This document shows positions 9,129 through 19,154 of a DNA stretch of 64,000 nt, in pieces. Both the position numbers and the translations under genes were made by a program. The notes under the pieces were generated by a model that ran no database searches, had not been told where the DNA came from, and worked only from the letters and a program-made list of their open reading frames with translations. Every line of letters begins with the position of its first letter. Position 1 is the stretch's first letter. Location: assembly GCA_016705685.1 (NCBI GenBank), contig JADJLB010000001.1, forward strand, positions 186,001-250,000, in the 5' to 3' direction. The DNA comes from Propionivibrio sp. Lineage in GTDB: Bacteria > Pseudomonadota > Gammaproteobacteria > Burkholderiales > Rhodocyclaceae.

Positions 9129-9242
9129 TTACGTCTCGGCTACCGGGCTCGACCTGGCCGATGAAGCGCCGACCTTGATTTCCTTGCGCTGGCTGGTGGT
9201 GTCATGAGCGTCGGTGGTGCCATCGTCCAATCGCGACATCGA
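9129..9242 (-). pseudogene. 3' remnant of an unidentified coding sequence at the intron deletion junction
   Basis: Immediately beyond the point where the intron maturase loses similarity, a different minus-strand frame is open for about 37 codons and ends in TAA at 9129-9131. The translation includes SRLDDGTTDAHDTTSQRKE and ends SSPVAET, which reads like an ordinary protein tail and less like intron sequence. The likely explanation is that a deletion fused the intron's 5' portion to the 3' end of another gene. The parent gene is not recognised. Confidence 0.4.
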
Positions 9243-10549
<1,307 letters not shown>

Positions 10550-10553
10550 CATG

Positions 10554-10582
10554 AAAAAACCGCGCCTTGGGCGCGGTTTTTT
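10554..10582 (-). terminator. Intrinsic terminator of the peroxiredoxin gene, target of the group IIC intron
   Basis: A perfect 7-bp stem CCGCGCC/GGCGCGG with a 3-base loop is flanked by six A's and six T's, so it can act on either strand. It begins 17 bases after the peroxiredoxin stop codon. The intron 5' end is only a few bases beyond the minus-strand T-tract. Confidence 0.9.
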
Positions 10583-10598
10583 ATCGAAACCCGAAGCC

Positions 10599-11201
10599 TT
10601 ACAGCTCCTTGGCATGCGCCGCCAGATATTCGGCAACGCCGGCAGTGGATGCCTTCATCCCGGCCTTGCCCTTGTTCCAGCCGGCCGGGCAGACTTCGCC
10701 ATGCTCTTCGGTAAATTGCAGGGCATCGACCATACGCAGCATTTCGTCGACATTGCGCCCGAGTGGCAGGTCATTGACCACTTGATGACGCACGACGCCC
10801 TTTTTGTCGATCAGGAAGGAGCCACGGAAGGCCACGCCGGCCGCGCCGAATTCGACATCGTAGGCGCGGCAGATGTCGTGCTTGATGTCGGCAATCAGCG
10901 GATATTGCACCTGGCCGATGCCGCCATTGTTGATCGGCGTATTTTTCCAGGCCAGGTGGGTAAATTGGGAATCGATCGAGACGCCGATGACTTCGACGCC
11001 ACGCTGTTTGAAATCAGCCAGACGATGATCAAAGGCGATCAGTTCTGACGGGCATACGAACGTAAAGTCGAGCGGATAAAAGAAAATGACCGCATATTTT
11101 CCATTGGTCTCCGCGGACAGGGTGTAACTGCGGATTTCATTGTCGCCCATGACGGCGTTTGCTGTGAAATCAGGGGCTTGCTTGCCAACGAGTACAGCCA
11201 T
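10599..11201 (-). CDS. Typical 2-Cys peroxiredoxin (AhpC/Prx1 type)
   Basis: Thiol peroxidase that reduces H2O2, organic hydroperoxides and possibly peroxynitrite. The peroxidatic cysteine is in FYPLDFTFVCPSE (about residue 50) and the resolving cysteine in GEVCPAGW (about residue 170). The GGIGQVQYPLIAD segment carries the GGIG motif linked with sensitivity to over-oxidation, but a C-terminal YF motif is absent, the chain ending in AAHAKEL. At 200 aa it is standard length. The gene stands alone on the minus strand with its own terminator. No OxyR gene is adjacent. Confidence 0.95.
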   Translation of the reverse strand: MAVLVGKQAPDFTANAVMGDNEIRSYTLSAETNGKYAVIFFYPLDFTFVCPSELIAFDHRLADFKQRGVEVIGVSIDSQFTHLAWKNTPINNGGIGQVQYPLIADIKHDICRAYDVEFGAAGVAFRGSFLIDKKGVVRHQVVNDLPLGRNVDEMLRMVDALQFTEEHGEVCPAGWNKGKAGMKASTAGVAEYLAAHAKEL

Positions 11202-11308
11202 AGTGTTTCTCCTTGAGGGTTGAATGAACTGAGTGGAATTTATTGACCGACGCGTACAAAATCCAGTGCCGTTTAGTCAGCATAGCGGCACGGCAAGTTC
11301 CCGGCAAA

Positions 11309-11602
11309 TCAAAACGTCGGTCTTTGCTCAAAACCCTGCGCCACCGCAGGCGTCTCGGTGACAGGATCATCGTTGCACAGCACCCTTTCGACAAACGCCA
11401 CCGAGGGGCCGCGATGGGCCCATGCCGTAAGCGCTTCCACCGCTTCTGGCGTACCGGAAACAAGGGCCTCGACGCTGCCATCGCTGCGATTGCGGACCCA
11501 ACCGCGGAGTCCCAGCGCTCTGGCTTCGGCGCCGAGCGCCCAGCGAAAACCGACGCCTTGTACGCGTCCGTGGATGGAAAGGCGGCGGGTCAGCAGGGTC
11601 AT
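11309..11602 (-). CDS. acyP: Acylphosphatase
   Basis: Small (97 aa) enzyme hydrolysing acyl phosphates. The phosphate-binding loop GRVQGVGFRW with its catalytic arginine and the GWVRNRSDGSVEA segment with the catalytic asparagine are both present. It begins 13 bp after the hydrogenase-4-like small subunit gene on the same strand, so it is probably the last cistron of that operon. A link between acylphosphatase and the membrane complex is not established; the position may be incidental. Confidence 0.93.
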   Translation of the reverse strand: MTLLTRRLSIHGRVQGVGFRWALGAEARALGLRGWVRNRSDGSVEALVSGTPEAVEALTAWAHRGPSVAFVERVLCNDDPVTETPAVAQGFEQRPTF

Positions 11603-11615
11603 GTCCGCAAGGGGA

Positions 11616-12164
11616 TTAACTGCCGCCGGAACTATCCCGACGCTCTGTCGCGGCCTTGCCGGGAGCGATGGCGGTGAGGATGCCCTGGATCAGTTGCAGC
11701 GGCGTGGGCGGGCAACCCGGAACGGAGACATCGACCGGGATGATGTTGGCCACCCGGCCACAGGAGGCGTAACTCTCGCCGAAGATACCGCCCGTGCAAC
11801 CGCAATCGCCCACCGCGACCACCAGTTTGGGTTCCGGCGTGGCGTCGTAGGCACGCCTGACGGCGACTTCCATATTCTTGGCGACCGGGCCGGTGACCAG
11901 CAACAGATCGGCATGGCGGGGGCTGGCGGCAAATTTGATGCCGATGCCCTCAAGGTTGTAGTAGGGATTGTTCAAGGCGTGAATTTCCAGCTCGCAGCCG
12001 TTGCACGATCCGGCATCGATGTGTCGGATCACCAGGGCGCGGCCCAGTTGGGCGAGCACGGCAGCGGAAAGCCGTTGTGTGGTGGTGCGCAAAGCTTCGT
12101 CAATGGCTGGCGCCGGTTCGCTGACGATCCCGGTGCGGAGTATTTGCCTGAGTATCGGAATCAT
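11616..12164 (-). CDS. NuoB/HyfI-like small subunit of hydrogenase-related complex
   Basis: A 182-aa electron-transfer subunit of the NuoB / hydrogenase-4 small subunit family. The proximal [4Fe-4S] ligands are visible: the CNGCELE pair near residue 55, a cysteine in AVGDCGCTGG and one in VPGCPPTPLQLIQG. So, unlike the large subunit, this subunit keeps its cofactor site. Its ATG is 2 bp past the stop of the large-subunit gene. HyfI/HycG-type proteins sit on the cytoplasmic side of the membrane arm and connect the large subunit to further redox partners. No ferredoxin-like partner (HyfH/NuoI type) is encoded nearby. Confidence 0.88.
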   Translation of the reverse strand: MIPILRQILRTGIVSEPAPAIDEALRTTTQRLSAAVLAQLGRALVIRHIDAGSCNGCELEIHALNNPYYNLEGIGIKFAASPRHADLLLVTGPVAKNMEVAVRRAYDATPEPKLVVAVGDCGCTGGIFGESYASCGRVANIIPVDVSVPGCPPTPLQLIQGILTAIAPGKAATERRDSSGGS

Positions 12165-12166
12165 GA

Positions 12167-13714
12167 TCAGAGATCCGGTCCGGCGTAGGAGAGGTTGAAG
12201 GATTTGTTGATCAGCGGAAAATCGGGGACGATATTGTCGATCACGGCATGTTCAAGAGCCGGCCAGTTCTGCCACGAGGGGTCGTGGCAATGGCAGCGTC
12301 GGATCTTGCCGTCGGCGCCGGTTTCCAGCGCGACCAGCACATCGCCACGCCAGCCTTCAATCCAGCCAAAGCCCCGCTTGTCGGCCGTGCTGCGTGCGAG
12401 ATTGCCGATGCTCCCTGGCGGCATCTCGCTGACGATCTTGCGTATCAGATGCAGCGATTCCCTGATTTCGGCAAAGCGGACCAGGGCACGCGCGGCGACA
12501 TCGCCGTTGCGCTCGATGGCCATCTTCGGCTCAAGTCGATCATAGGGTTCGTGCGGATGGTTGCATCGCAGATCCCAGCGCTGTGCGCTGGCACGACCGG
12601 CCAGGCCAATCACGCCTAGAAGTTTGGCCAGCGACGGCAAAATCCGGCCTGTCGTGAGGAAACGATCCTGTAACCCGGCATGCTCGTCGTAGATTTGTTT
12701 CAAATCGGTGACCTCGTCGCCAAGCGCTTGGCATTGGTCGACGATCGCCTGCGCACCCACGGCATCAAGATCGACGGCAACGCCACCGGGAATGATGCAG
12801 TCCATCAACAGACGATGGCCAAACAGCCTGGCGTTAAGCCGGATCCAGTCTTCCTTGAGACGCATGAACTGCATCAGCCCGAAAGACAGCGCCACATCGT
12901 TGCCGAGATAGCCCAGATCGCCCAGATGATTCGCCACGCGCTCGCGTTCCAGCAACAGGGCACGCAACCAGAGCGCACGCGGCGGCGGCATGGCGCCGCT
13001 GATGGCTTCGGCGGCCTGGCTATACGCCCAGGCATACGCAACCGTCGAGTCGCCGGAAACACGGCCGGCCAGTTTGGCGCCCTCGCCTAAGCCCATGTTG
13101 ACAAAGCGCCGTTCGATGCCTTTGTGTTTCCAGCCCAGCCGTTGCTCAAGGCGAAGCACATTTTCACCCATCACCGAAAAGCGGAAGTGGCCGGGCTCGA
13201 TGATTCCGGCATGGATCGGGCCGACCGGAACCTCGTGCACGCCATCGCCTTCGACACGAACGAAGGCGTATTCCTCGTTCACGGCAGCGAATCGGGCATC
13301 GGGTGTATCGCGCCGCAAGGGGTAGAATTCTGCAGGCCAGTTGGCGTGACGTAACCAGGGTCGCCGATCGCCGTTCTCCGGCGCCGCGCCGATCAGGTCG
13401 TGCACGGCGCGCTGCATGCGGTTGGCGGCCGGAAACGGCAGCGCAAGGTCGGGAAACTGCGGGTTTTCCGTGGCCAGCGGCAGGGTCAGGCAAGCCAGTC
13501 CCTCGGCCATATCGAAAGCAATGTGCAGGGCGTATCCATTTTGACTGTCGCGATCGCGTTCATCGCTGCCCCATAGCGCCACCAAACGGCGCTCGGCTGT
13601 ATGCGCGGCACCGCAGAAGGCCATCAGCTGTTGGGCGTTGACCCGGGCGACGAAAGTCAGCGCGGCGTGGTCGGCCAGGGGTTCGAAATCGATGGGTTGA
13701 TCGAGAAATTGCAT
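12167..13714 (-). CDS. HyfG/NuoCD-like large subunit lacking [NiFe] ligands (Ehr type)
   Basis: Fusion of a NuoC-like N-terminal domain (through EFYPLRRD) and a NuoD/hydrogenase large-subunit domain. In true group 4 hydrogenases the N-terminal nickel ligands lie in an RxCGxC motif. Here the aligned segment reads AGRVSGDSTVAYA, with serines at both cysteine positions. The C-terminal CxxC is likewise absent, the chain ending PLINKSFNLSYAGPDL. It therefore cannot bind the NiFe centre and fits the energy-converting hydrogenase-related (Ehr) group. A longer frame starts at 13780, but that would overlap the upstream gene by 58 bp; the ATG at 13714, 8 bp after the upstream stop, is preferred (515 aa). 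The redox reaction, if any, is unknown. Confidence 0.88.
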   Translation of the reverse strand: MQFLDQPIDFEPLADHAALTFVARVNAQQLMAFCGAAHTAERRLVALWGSDERDRDSQNGYALHIAFDMAEGLACLTLPLATENPQFPDLALPFPAANRMQRAVHDLIGAAPENGDRRPWLRHANWPAEFYPLRRDTPDARFAAVNEEYAFVRVEGDGVHEVPVGPIHAGIIEPGHFRFSVMGENVLRLEQRLGWKHKGIERRFVNMGLGEGAKLAGRVSGDSTVAYAWAYSQAAEAISGAMPPPRALWLRALLLERERVANHLGDLGYLGNDVALSFGLMQFMRLKEDWIRLNARLFGHRLLMDCIIPGGVAVDLDAVGAQAIVDQCQALGDEVTDLKQIYDEHAGLQDRFLTTGRILPSLAKLLGVIGLAGRASAQRWDLRCNHPHEPYDRLEPKMAIERNGDVAARALVRFAEIRESLHLIRKIVSEMPPGSIGNLARSTADKRGFGWIEGWRGDVLVALETGADGKIRRCHCHDPSWQNWPALEHAVIDNIVPDFPLINKSFNLSYAGPDL

Positions 13715-13722
13715 GCCTGCGT

Positions 13723-15174
13723 TCAGCCGATGAATTTGGCCGCCTGACGATACCAGTCGGCGAGATAGGGGGGAATCCACACACCGAGCATGAGCACCAA
13801 CCCGAGATGGGCAAATACCGGCAGCAGCGCGGGGTTGTGGGGCAGTGGGCGAACGGTTGGCTTGCCAAACACCATGCCTTGGACCATGCCGAACATGGCG
13901 GCAAAAGCAACGCCCAGAGCGGTCAGCAAGATCGGCGTGGCCCAGGGGTAGTGCTTGATGGCCGTGGTCAGGATCATGAACTCGCTGGTGAAGACGCCAA
14001 AAGGCGGCATGCCGAGTATGGCCAGCGTGCCGAGCATCAGGCCCCAGCCGATGGTCGGCGACTGCCTGAGCAGTCCTTTGATGTCATCGATGATCTGGGT
14101 GCCCGCCATCTGGGCTGCATGGCCGACGGCAAAAAAAATGGCTGATTTGGTCAGCGAATGAACGGTCATGTGCAGCAGGCCCGCATAACTGGCAACCGGG
14201 CCACCCATGCCGAAGGCAAAGGTGATCAATCCCATGTGTTCGATCGACGAGTAACCGAAGAGACGTTTGATGTCTTTTTGCCGGGAGAGGTAGAACGCAG
14301 GAACGACGACGGTCAGCAGTCCGAAACCGATCATCAGATTGCCGGCGAAATGCGATTCAAGTGCGCCATCGACCAGCACCTTGCTACGGATGATGGCGTA
14401 CAGCGCGACGTTGAGCAGCAGACCGGAAAGCACAGCGGAGACTGGCGTCGGGCCTTCGGCGTGGGCATCAGGCAACCAGTTGTGCAGCGGCACGAGACCG
14501 GTCTTGGTGCCGTATCCGATAAACAGAAAGACGAAAGCCAGCGACAGAACGGTGGGTTCGAGCTGATCCTTTACGGCATCAAGATGCGTCCACAGCAGTG
14601 CGCCCCCTTCGTGACCGAGAACACGCTCGGCGGCAAAATAGATCAGGATGGTGCCGAATAGCGCCTGGGCGATGCCGACACCGCAGAGGATGAAGTATTT
14701 CCAGGCCGCTTCAAGACTCGCCGGCGTGCGATAGAGCGCAACCAGCAACACGGTCGTCAGGGTCGCCGTTTCCATGGCCACCCACAGGATGCCGAGGTTG
14801 TTGGTGGATAATGCGACAAGCATGGTGCACATGAACATCTGGAACATGCTGTGATAAAGGCGGAGGCGCCCTGCCGAAAGTCGGCCATGGTCGTGTTCGA
14901 CGCGCATGTAAGGGCGCGAAAAAAGCGAAGTGGTCAGACCGACGAAGGCGGTCAGGGCAATCAGAAAGACGTTGAGCGGGTCGACGAAGAATTGTTCGTC
15001 AAAAAGCGTCATCGGGCCATCTCTGATCACGCGGATAGTCAGCATTCCCGCCGCCAGCAAGGTAAACAGGCTGCCGGCCGAGTTGAGCTCGGCAGCGCCG
15101 CGGCGGTGGCCAAAAAGACCCAGCAGCAAGGCCGTGACAAACGGGATACTGAGAACACAGGCGAGTTCGATCAT
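13723..15174 (-). CDS. HyfF/NuoN-like proton-translocating membrane subunit
   Basis: Polytopic membrane protein of 483 aa from the Mrp/NuoL-M-N antiporter-like family. The diagnostic segment GLVPLHNWLPDAHAEGPTPV (the conserved transmembrane helix containing the lysine/histidine proton path) is followed by KDIKRLFGYSSIEHMGLI. About 12-14 hydrophobic helices are evident. It overlaps the upstream hyfE-like gene by 4 bp, which suggests translational coupling. It should form part of the ion-pumping arm of the complex, together with the HyfB-like protein at 16798-18807. Confidence 0.9.
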   Translation of the reverse strand: MIELACVLSIPFVTALLLGLFGHRRGAAELNSAGSLFTLLAAGMLTIRVIRDGPMTLFDEQFFVDPLNVFLIALTAFVGLTTSLFSRPYMRVEHDHGRLSAGRLRLYHSMFQMFMCTMLVALSTNNLGILWVAMETATLTTVLLVALYRTPASLEAAWKYFILCGVGIAQALFGTILIYFAAERVLGHEGGALLWTHLDAVKDQLEPTVLSLAFVFLFIGYGTKTGLVPLHNWLPDAHAEGPTPVSAVLSGLLLNVALYAIIRSKVLVDGALESHFAGNLMIGFGLLTVVVPAFYLSRQKDIKRLFGYSSIEHMGLITFAFGMGGPVASYAGLLHMTVHSLTKSAIFFAVGHAAQMAGTQIIDDIKGLLRQSPTIGWGLMLGTLAILGMPPFGVFTSEFMILTTAIKHYPWATPILLTALGVAFAAMFGMVQGMVFGKPTVRPLPHNPALLPVFAHLGLVLMLGVWIPPYLADWYRQAAKFIG

Positions 15175-15851
15175 TTGTCCTTGAACCTCTCCATGTGCCT
15201 GATATCAAGGCTGTCGAACTGCTGCCTGATCTGGAAGAAGAAGACGCCGAGAATGACCATGCCGACCATGACGTCGAGCGCGATGCCAAGTTCGACGACC
15301 ATCGGCATCCCGTACGTTGCGCTGGTGGCGGCAAAGAACAGGCCATTTTCCATTGCCAGAAAAGCGACCACTTGCGGCACCGCCTTGCTGCGCGTAATCA
15401 GCATCAGAAAAGCAAGCAGCACACAGGCCAGCGCAATGCCAATGGTGGAGCGCGTGATGGTGCCCGACATTTGCGAAATCGGTTGAGCCACATTGAAGGC
15501 GATGACAACCAGCACGATGCCGACCAGCATGGTGGTCGGAATGTTGAACAGGGTTTCGATATCCCATTTGACCGAGAGCCGGCGTATCAGCCGGTGCAGG
15601 ATATACGGCAAGGCGATGACCTTGAGCACCAGGGTAAGCCCGGCCGACCACAGGAGATGATGCTGGTTTGTCGTCAGCGCGACGACCAGGGTGGAGACGA
15701 ATAGCACCACGCCCTGCATCATGAACAGATTGATCAGCGCCAGTATTCGCCGCTGTGACAGCATGGCAAAGCCGAGCAACAGCATGAGCGCCGCGCAGAG
15801 ATTGATCACCTGGCCACTCAGGGGAATCGCCTGAATCAATGAAGGATTCAT
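15171..15851 (-). CDS. HyfE-like membrane subunit
   Basis: A 226-aa integral membrane protein with six or seven hydrophobic helices. The central stretch LKVIALPYILHRLIRRLSVK and the later MENGLFFAATSATYGMP are typical of hydrogenase-4 component E, whose C-terminal half resembles NuoK. It overlaps both neighbours by 4 bp (ATGA junctions) inside the minus-strand operon. HyfE-like proteins are thought to help form the proton path of the membrane arm. Confidence 0.85.
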   Translation of the reverse strand: MNPSLIQAIPLSGQVINLCAALMLLLGFAMLSQRRILALINLFMMQGVVLFVSTLVVALTTNQHHLLWSAGLTLVLKVIALPYILHRLIRRLSVKWDIETLFNIPTTMLVGIVLVVIAFNVAQPISQMSGTITRSTIGIALACVLLAFLMLITRSKAVPQVVAFLAMENGLFFAATSATYGMPMVVELGIALDVMVGMVILGVFFFQIRQQFDSLDIRHMERFKDK

Positions 15852-16801
15852 TTCCCCGACTCCAGCAGCAGATGCACCAGCATGGCCAGAACGGCCAGCA
15901 GAAAAGCCGTGCCGAGAAATTCCGGGGCGCGGAAAATGCGCATCTTGGCACTGAGCGTTTCAATCAGCGCCATCATGAAGCCGCCGATGGCCAGCTTCAT
16001 GACCAGGATGACGCCTGACATGGCGAGCGAGACCGGGTCGGCGACTTCGGTGATGCCAACCGGAAAGAACAAGGCGAGGCCTAGACAGGAATAGGCAAAC
16101 AGCTTAAGGCTGGCGGCCCATTCGATAAGCGCCAGGTGGCGGCCCGAGTATTCAAGGATCATGGCTTCGTGAACCATGGTAAGCTCAAGGTGCGTCGTCG
16201 GGTTATCAATCGGTATGCGTGCGTTCTCGGCCAGCGAAACCATGGTGAACGCCACGCCGGCAAAAGCCAGGCTCGGATAGATGACAAAATCCCGGTGCGC
16301 CAGCGTGGCCACAATGGTCGACAGCGAGGTGGACTGCGAGATCAGCGAGGTGGTAAAAAAGATCAGCAGCAAAGCCGGTTCGGCCAGGAAGCCGATGAGC
16401 ATCTCGCGCCGTGATCCCAGCGAGCCAAACGCCGTGCCTACATCCATGCCGGCCAGGGCAATGAATACGCGGGCCAGCGCAAAGAGCCCGACCAGTGCGA
16501 TGGCATCGGCAGCGGGCGAAAAAATCAGTTCGGTCGATAGTGTCGGCACAATGGCTGAAGCCAGCGCCAGGCATGAAAAAATGGCGTACGGAGCGACGCG
16601 AAACAGCGATGAAGCGTTGTGCGCCAGCAGCGCATCTTTGTGAAGCAGTTTGCTAACCGTGTAATAGGTCTGCAGCAAAGGTGGGGCCGTTCGGTTCTGC
16701 ATCCAGGCACGGCACTGATTCACCCAGCCATTGAGGATCGGCGCCAGGATTAGTGCCGTGACAAGCGCCAGGAGCTGGGCGAAGAGGGCGTAGAAATTCA
16801 T
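15848..16801 (-). CDS. HyfC/NuoH-like membrane subunit
   Basis: A 317-aa membrane protein of the respiratory complex I subunit 1 / HycD / HyfC family, which anchors the hydrophilic arm in the membrane. Recognisable segments are LAPILNGWVNQCRAWMQNR, FGSLGSRREMLIGFLAEPAL and RIPIDNPTTHLELTMVHEAM, the last being the family's conserved quinone-site-like loop with its acidic residues. About eight transmembrane helices are apparent. It overlaps the hyfB-like gene by 4 bp. Confidence 0.9.
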   Translation of the reverse strand: MNFYALFAQLLALVTALILAPILNGWVNQCRAWMQNRTAPPLLQTYYTVSKLLHKDALLAHNASSLFRVAPYAIFSCLALASAIVPTLSTELIFSPAADAIALVGLFALARVFIALAGMDVGTAFGSLGSRREMLIGFLAEPALLLIFFTTSLISQSTSLSTIVATLAHRDFVIYPSLAFAGVAFTMVSLAENARIPIDNPTTHLELTMVHEAMILEYSGRHLALIEWAASLKLFAYSCLGLALFFPVGITEVADPVSLAMSGVILVMKLAIGGFMMALIETLSAKMRIFRAPEFLGTAFLLAVLAMLVHLLLESGK

Positions 16802-18807
16802 CCGCGTGTCAACACCAGAAGCGAGAGCAGCGTGATGAAGCTGTAGAGCAGATATAAGGCGATGCGCCCCTGCTGCAGGAAAGCGATCAGCTGAGTGCCG
16901 CGCTCGACAATTTTTGCGATCGGCAGATAGAGCCAGTACCAGAAGGGATCTTCGACGATACTCAGGTAACGCGGCTGGGAATCGAAGGGCGAAGGATGCT
17001 CGCGCGTCCGCTTGAAGAAGGGTGAAAAGATTCGGCGTATCGGCTGACCAAATCCTTCAGCGGTATCCTGCATGCGGGCCGTTTGCAGCGGGAAGCCACA
17101 GTCCCAGGCCGGTACACGTTTCAGTCGCCCGTGGTAGAAGCGCTTGACCGCCCAATAGACGAGGGGCATGAAAATGACGATGCTGCCGAGAAATATGGCT
17201 GGGCTGTAACTGGCTCGATCCTGGCTGATCGGCGCGAGCAGCCACCAGCCGTGACTGCCTGCCGTGCCGCGCAAGCCGCTGCCGACCAGCAGCCGGGTGA
17301 CCGGATCGAGGAGCACAATGACGACGTTGGGAAACAGGCCAAGCAGGATGCACCCCACGCCCAGCCAGAGCAGACCGATGCGCTCAAGGCGGCCGGCATC
17401 ATGGGCCTGAGTGAGTTTTTCCTCGCGCGGCTGGCCGAGAAAAACGATGCCGAAAAACTTGACCATGGTGAAGCCGGCGAAAGCCGAAATGAGCGCGACC
17501 GCGCCGGCTATGACCGGCAACAGCATGTTGAGATAGCCTTGCGGCAGGCCTGAAGTGAACAGGAAACTTTGCAGGAGCAGCCATTCCGAGGCGAACCCAT
17601 TGAGCGGCGGCAGGCCGGACGCGGCCAGCACACCAATCAAAGCCAGCCAAGTAACCCACGGCATGCGATGAATCAGGCCGCCCAGCTTGCCGAGGTTTCG
17701 TTCGCGGGTGGCGTGCAACACCGAGCCGGTGCACAGAAAGAGCAGGCTCTTGAAAAAGGCATGATTGAGGCAGTGGTAGAGGGTGGCCGTGAGCGCCAGC
17801 GCGGCAAGGTGGGGCAACATGAACGATTTGAAAATCAACGTCAGTCCGAAGCCGAGGAATATCAGCCCGATATTCTCGATCGACGAATAAGCGAGCAGGC
17901 GTTTCATGTCGGTCTGAATCGCCGAGAAGACGACGCCGAACAGCGCCGTTGCCAGCCCGAGCAGCAGCAGCAAAACGCCCCACCACCAGATTTGCGCATG
18001 CAACAGGTCGAAGCTGACTCTCAACATCCCGTAAATGGCCGTTTTGAGCATAACGCCGCTCATCATCGCCGAGACCGGGGAAGGGGCCGCCGGATGGGCC
18101 TCGGGTAACCAGATGTGCAATGGCAGGATGCCGGCTTTGGCGCCGAAGCCGAACAAGGCAAGCAGGAAAGCAATCGTCGGCCAGAAACCATGGCTCGAAA
18201 AATCACGCATGGCGTCAAACGTGTAGTCTCCTTCGACGCCCGCCATCACGCCGAAGGACAGCAGGATTCCTACCGCCCCCACGTGCGCAACCAGCAGATA
18301 AAGATAGCCGGCACGCCGGATTTCCGCATGTCGGTGTTCCGAGGTCACCAGAAAGAACGAACTGAGCGCCATCGTTTCCCAGGCAACCATGAAGGCATAA
18401 CCGTCGTCAGCCAGCATCACGAAGGCCATGCTGGCCAGAAAGACGTGATAAAGCAAGCATTGAAGACCCGGCGCCGTGCCGTCGCCCTTGCGCAGATAAC
18501 CGGCGGCGTAGATCGAAATGCCGGCGGAGGCGGTGCCGAGCAGCAGCAGGAAGAACGAAGACAAGGCGTCCAGGCGCAAGTGAAAGGGCAGCCCGGGCAT
18601 GCCGAGGGGAAGAATGCGGATTTGCGGACTGGCGAAAATGCCTGTCAGGGCGATCAGGGCCAGCACCAAACCGCCGACGGCGCCCAGCGGATACAGTATC
18701 CGACTGTTCAGTATGAAATTTCGCGGGAAAGCGACGCCGACCATACCGATTGACAACCAGCCCAGCGCCGTGATCAGCACCCAGTCAATTAACAGCAATT
18801 GGCTCAT
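16798..18807 (-). CDS. HyfB/NuoL-like proton-translocating membrane subunit
   Basis: A 669-aa polytopic membrane protein with the antiporter-like proton_antipo_M core. It contains GILPLHIWLPEAHPAAPSPV and KRLLAYSSIENIGLIFLGFG, then LNHAFFKSLLFLCTGSVLHA, matching hydrogenase-4 subunit B and MnhA/NuoL relatives. It is the first subunit gene of the complex and is followed in strict 4-bp-overlap order by hyfC-, hyfE- and hyfF-like genes. Two antiporter-like subunits (this one and HyfF-like) suggest a complex that couples a redox step to ion movement. Confidence 0.9.
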   Translation of the reverse strand: MSQLLLIDWVLITALGWLSIGMVGVAFPRNFILNSRILYPLGAVGGLVLALIALTGIFASPQIRILPLGMPGLPFHLRLDALSSFFLLLLGTASAGISIYAAGYLRKGDGTAPGLQCLLYHVFLASMAFVMLADDGYAFMVAWETMALSSFFLVTSEHRHAEIRRAGYLYLLVAHVGAVGILLSFGVMAGVEGDYTFDAMRDFSSHGFWPTIAFLLALFGFGAKAGILPLHIWLPEAHPAAPSPVSAMMSGVMLKTAIYGMLRVSFDLLHAQIWWWGVLLLLLGLATALFGVVFSAIQTDMKRLLAYSSIENIGLIFLGFGLTLIFKSFMLPHLAALALTATLYHCLNHAFFKSLLFLCTGSVLHATRERNLGKLGGLIHRMPWVTWLALIGVLAASGLPPLNGFASEWLLLQSFLFTSGLPQGYLNMLLPVIAGAVALISAFAGFTMVKFFGIVFLGQPREEKLTQAHDAGRLERIGLLWLGVGCILLGLFPNVVIVLLDPVTRLLVGSGLRGTAGSHGWWLLAPISQDRASYSPAIFLGSIVIFMPLVYWAVKRFYHGRLKRVPAWDCGFPLQTARMQDTAEGFGQPIRRIFSPFFKRTREHPSPFDSQPRYLSIVEDPFWYWLYLPIAKIVERGTQLIAFLQQGRIALYLLYSFITLLSLLVLTRG

Positions 18808-18877
18808 CCTCGCCCGGCTTTCAAGATTGTTTGCTGTTAGTCGTCTGGAAAATGCAGAAGATCGACGCGGACACGGA

Positions 18878-19147
18878 TTATCTCCCTTTGCTCACGGGAT
18901 TGACAGGCCGACTGATCATTTCGCGCAAGATCCGGCCGGCCGCCCAGAGCATCAACAACAGGCCGGCCACGAGTATGCCGATGGCCTCTGCCCAATGGGT
19001 CGGGAAGTTGGGAATGAACAGCGACTGCCGACGCACCAGCCACATCACTCCGGTCGCAAAACAGACCATGCCGACGACATCAAGGACGGCGAACAGCATG
19101 ATGCTGAGCGTCAGTTGGGGGCGCAGAGACTGTCGTGTTTGCGGCAT
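18878..19147 (-). CDS. Small two-helix membrane protein of unknown function
   Basis: An 89-aa frame between metG and the hyfB-like gene on the same strand. It has two hydrophobic helices (about residues 15-37 and 56-76) joined by a short basic loop (VRRQSLFIPNFPTHW), with positively charged ends, consistent with a double-spanning inner-membrane protein. It starts 7 bp after metG and ends about 70 bp before the complex genes. I do not recognise a family. The position suggests it could be an accessory of the hydrogenase-like complex, but that is inference. Confidence 0.6.
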   Translation of the reverse strand: MPQTRQSLRPQLTLSIMLFAVLDVVGMVCFATGVMWLVRRQSLFIPNFPTHWAEAIGILVAGLLLMLWAAGRILREMISRPVNPVSKGR

Positions 19148-19154
19148 GGTCGGG

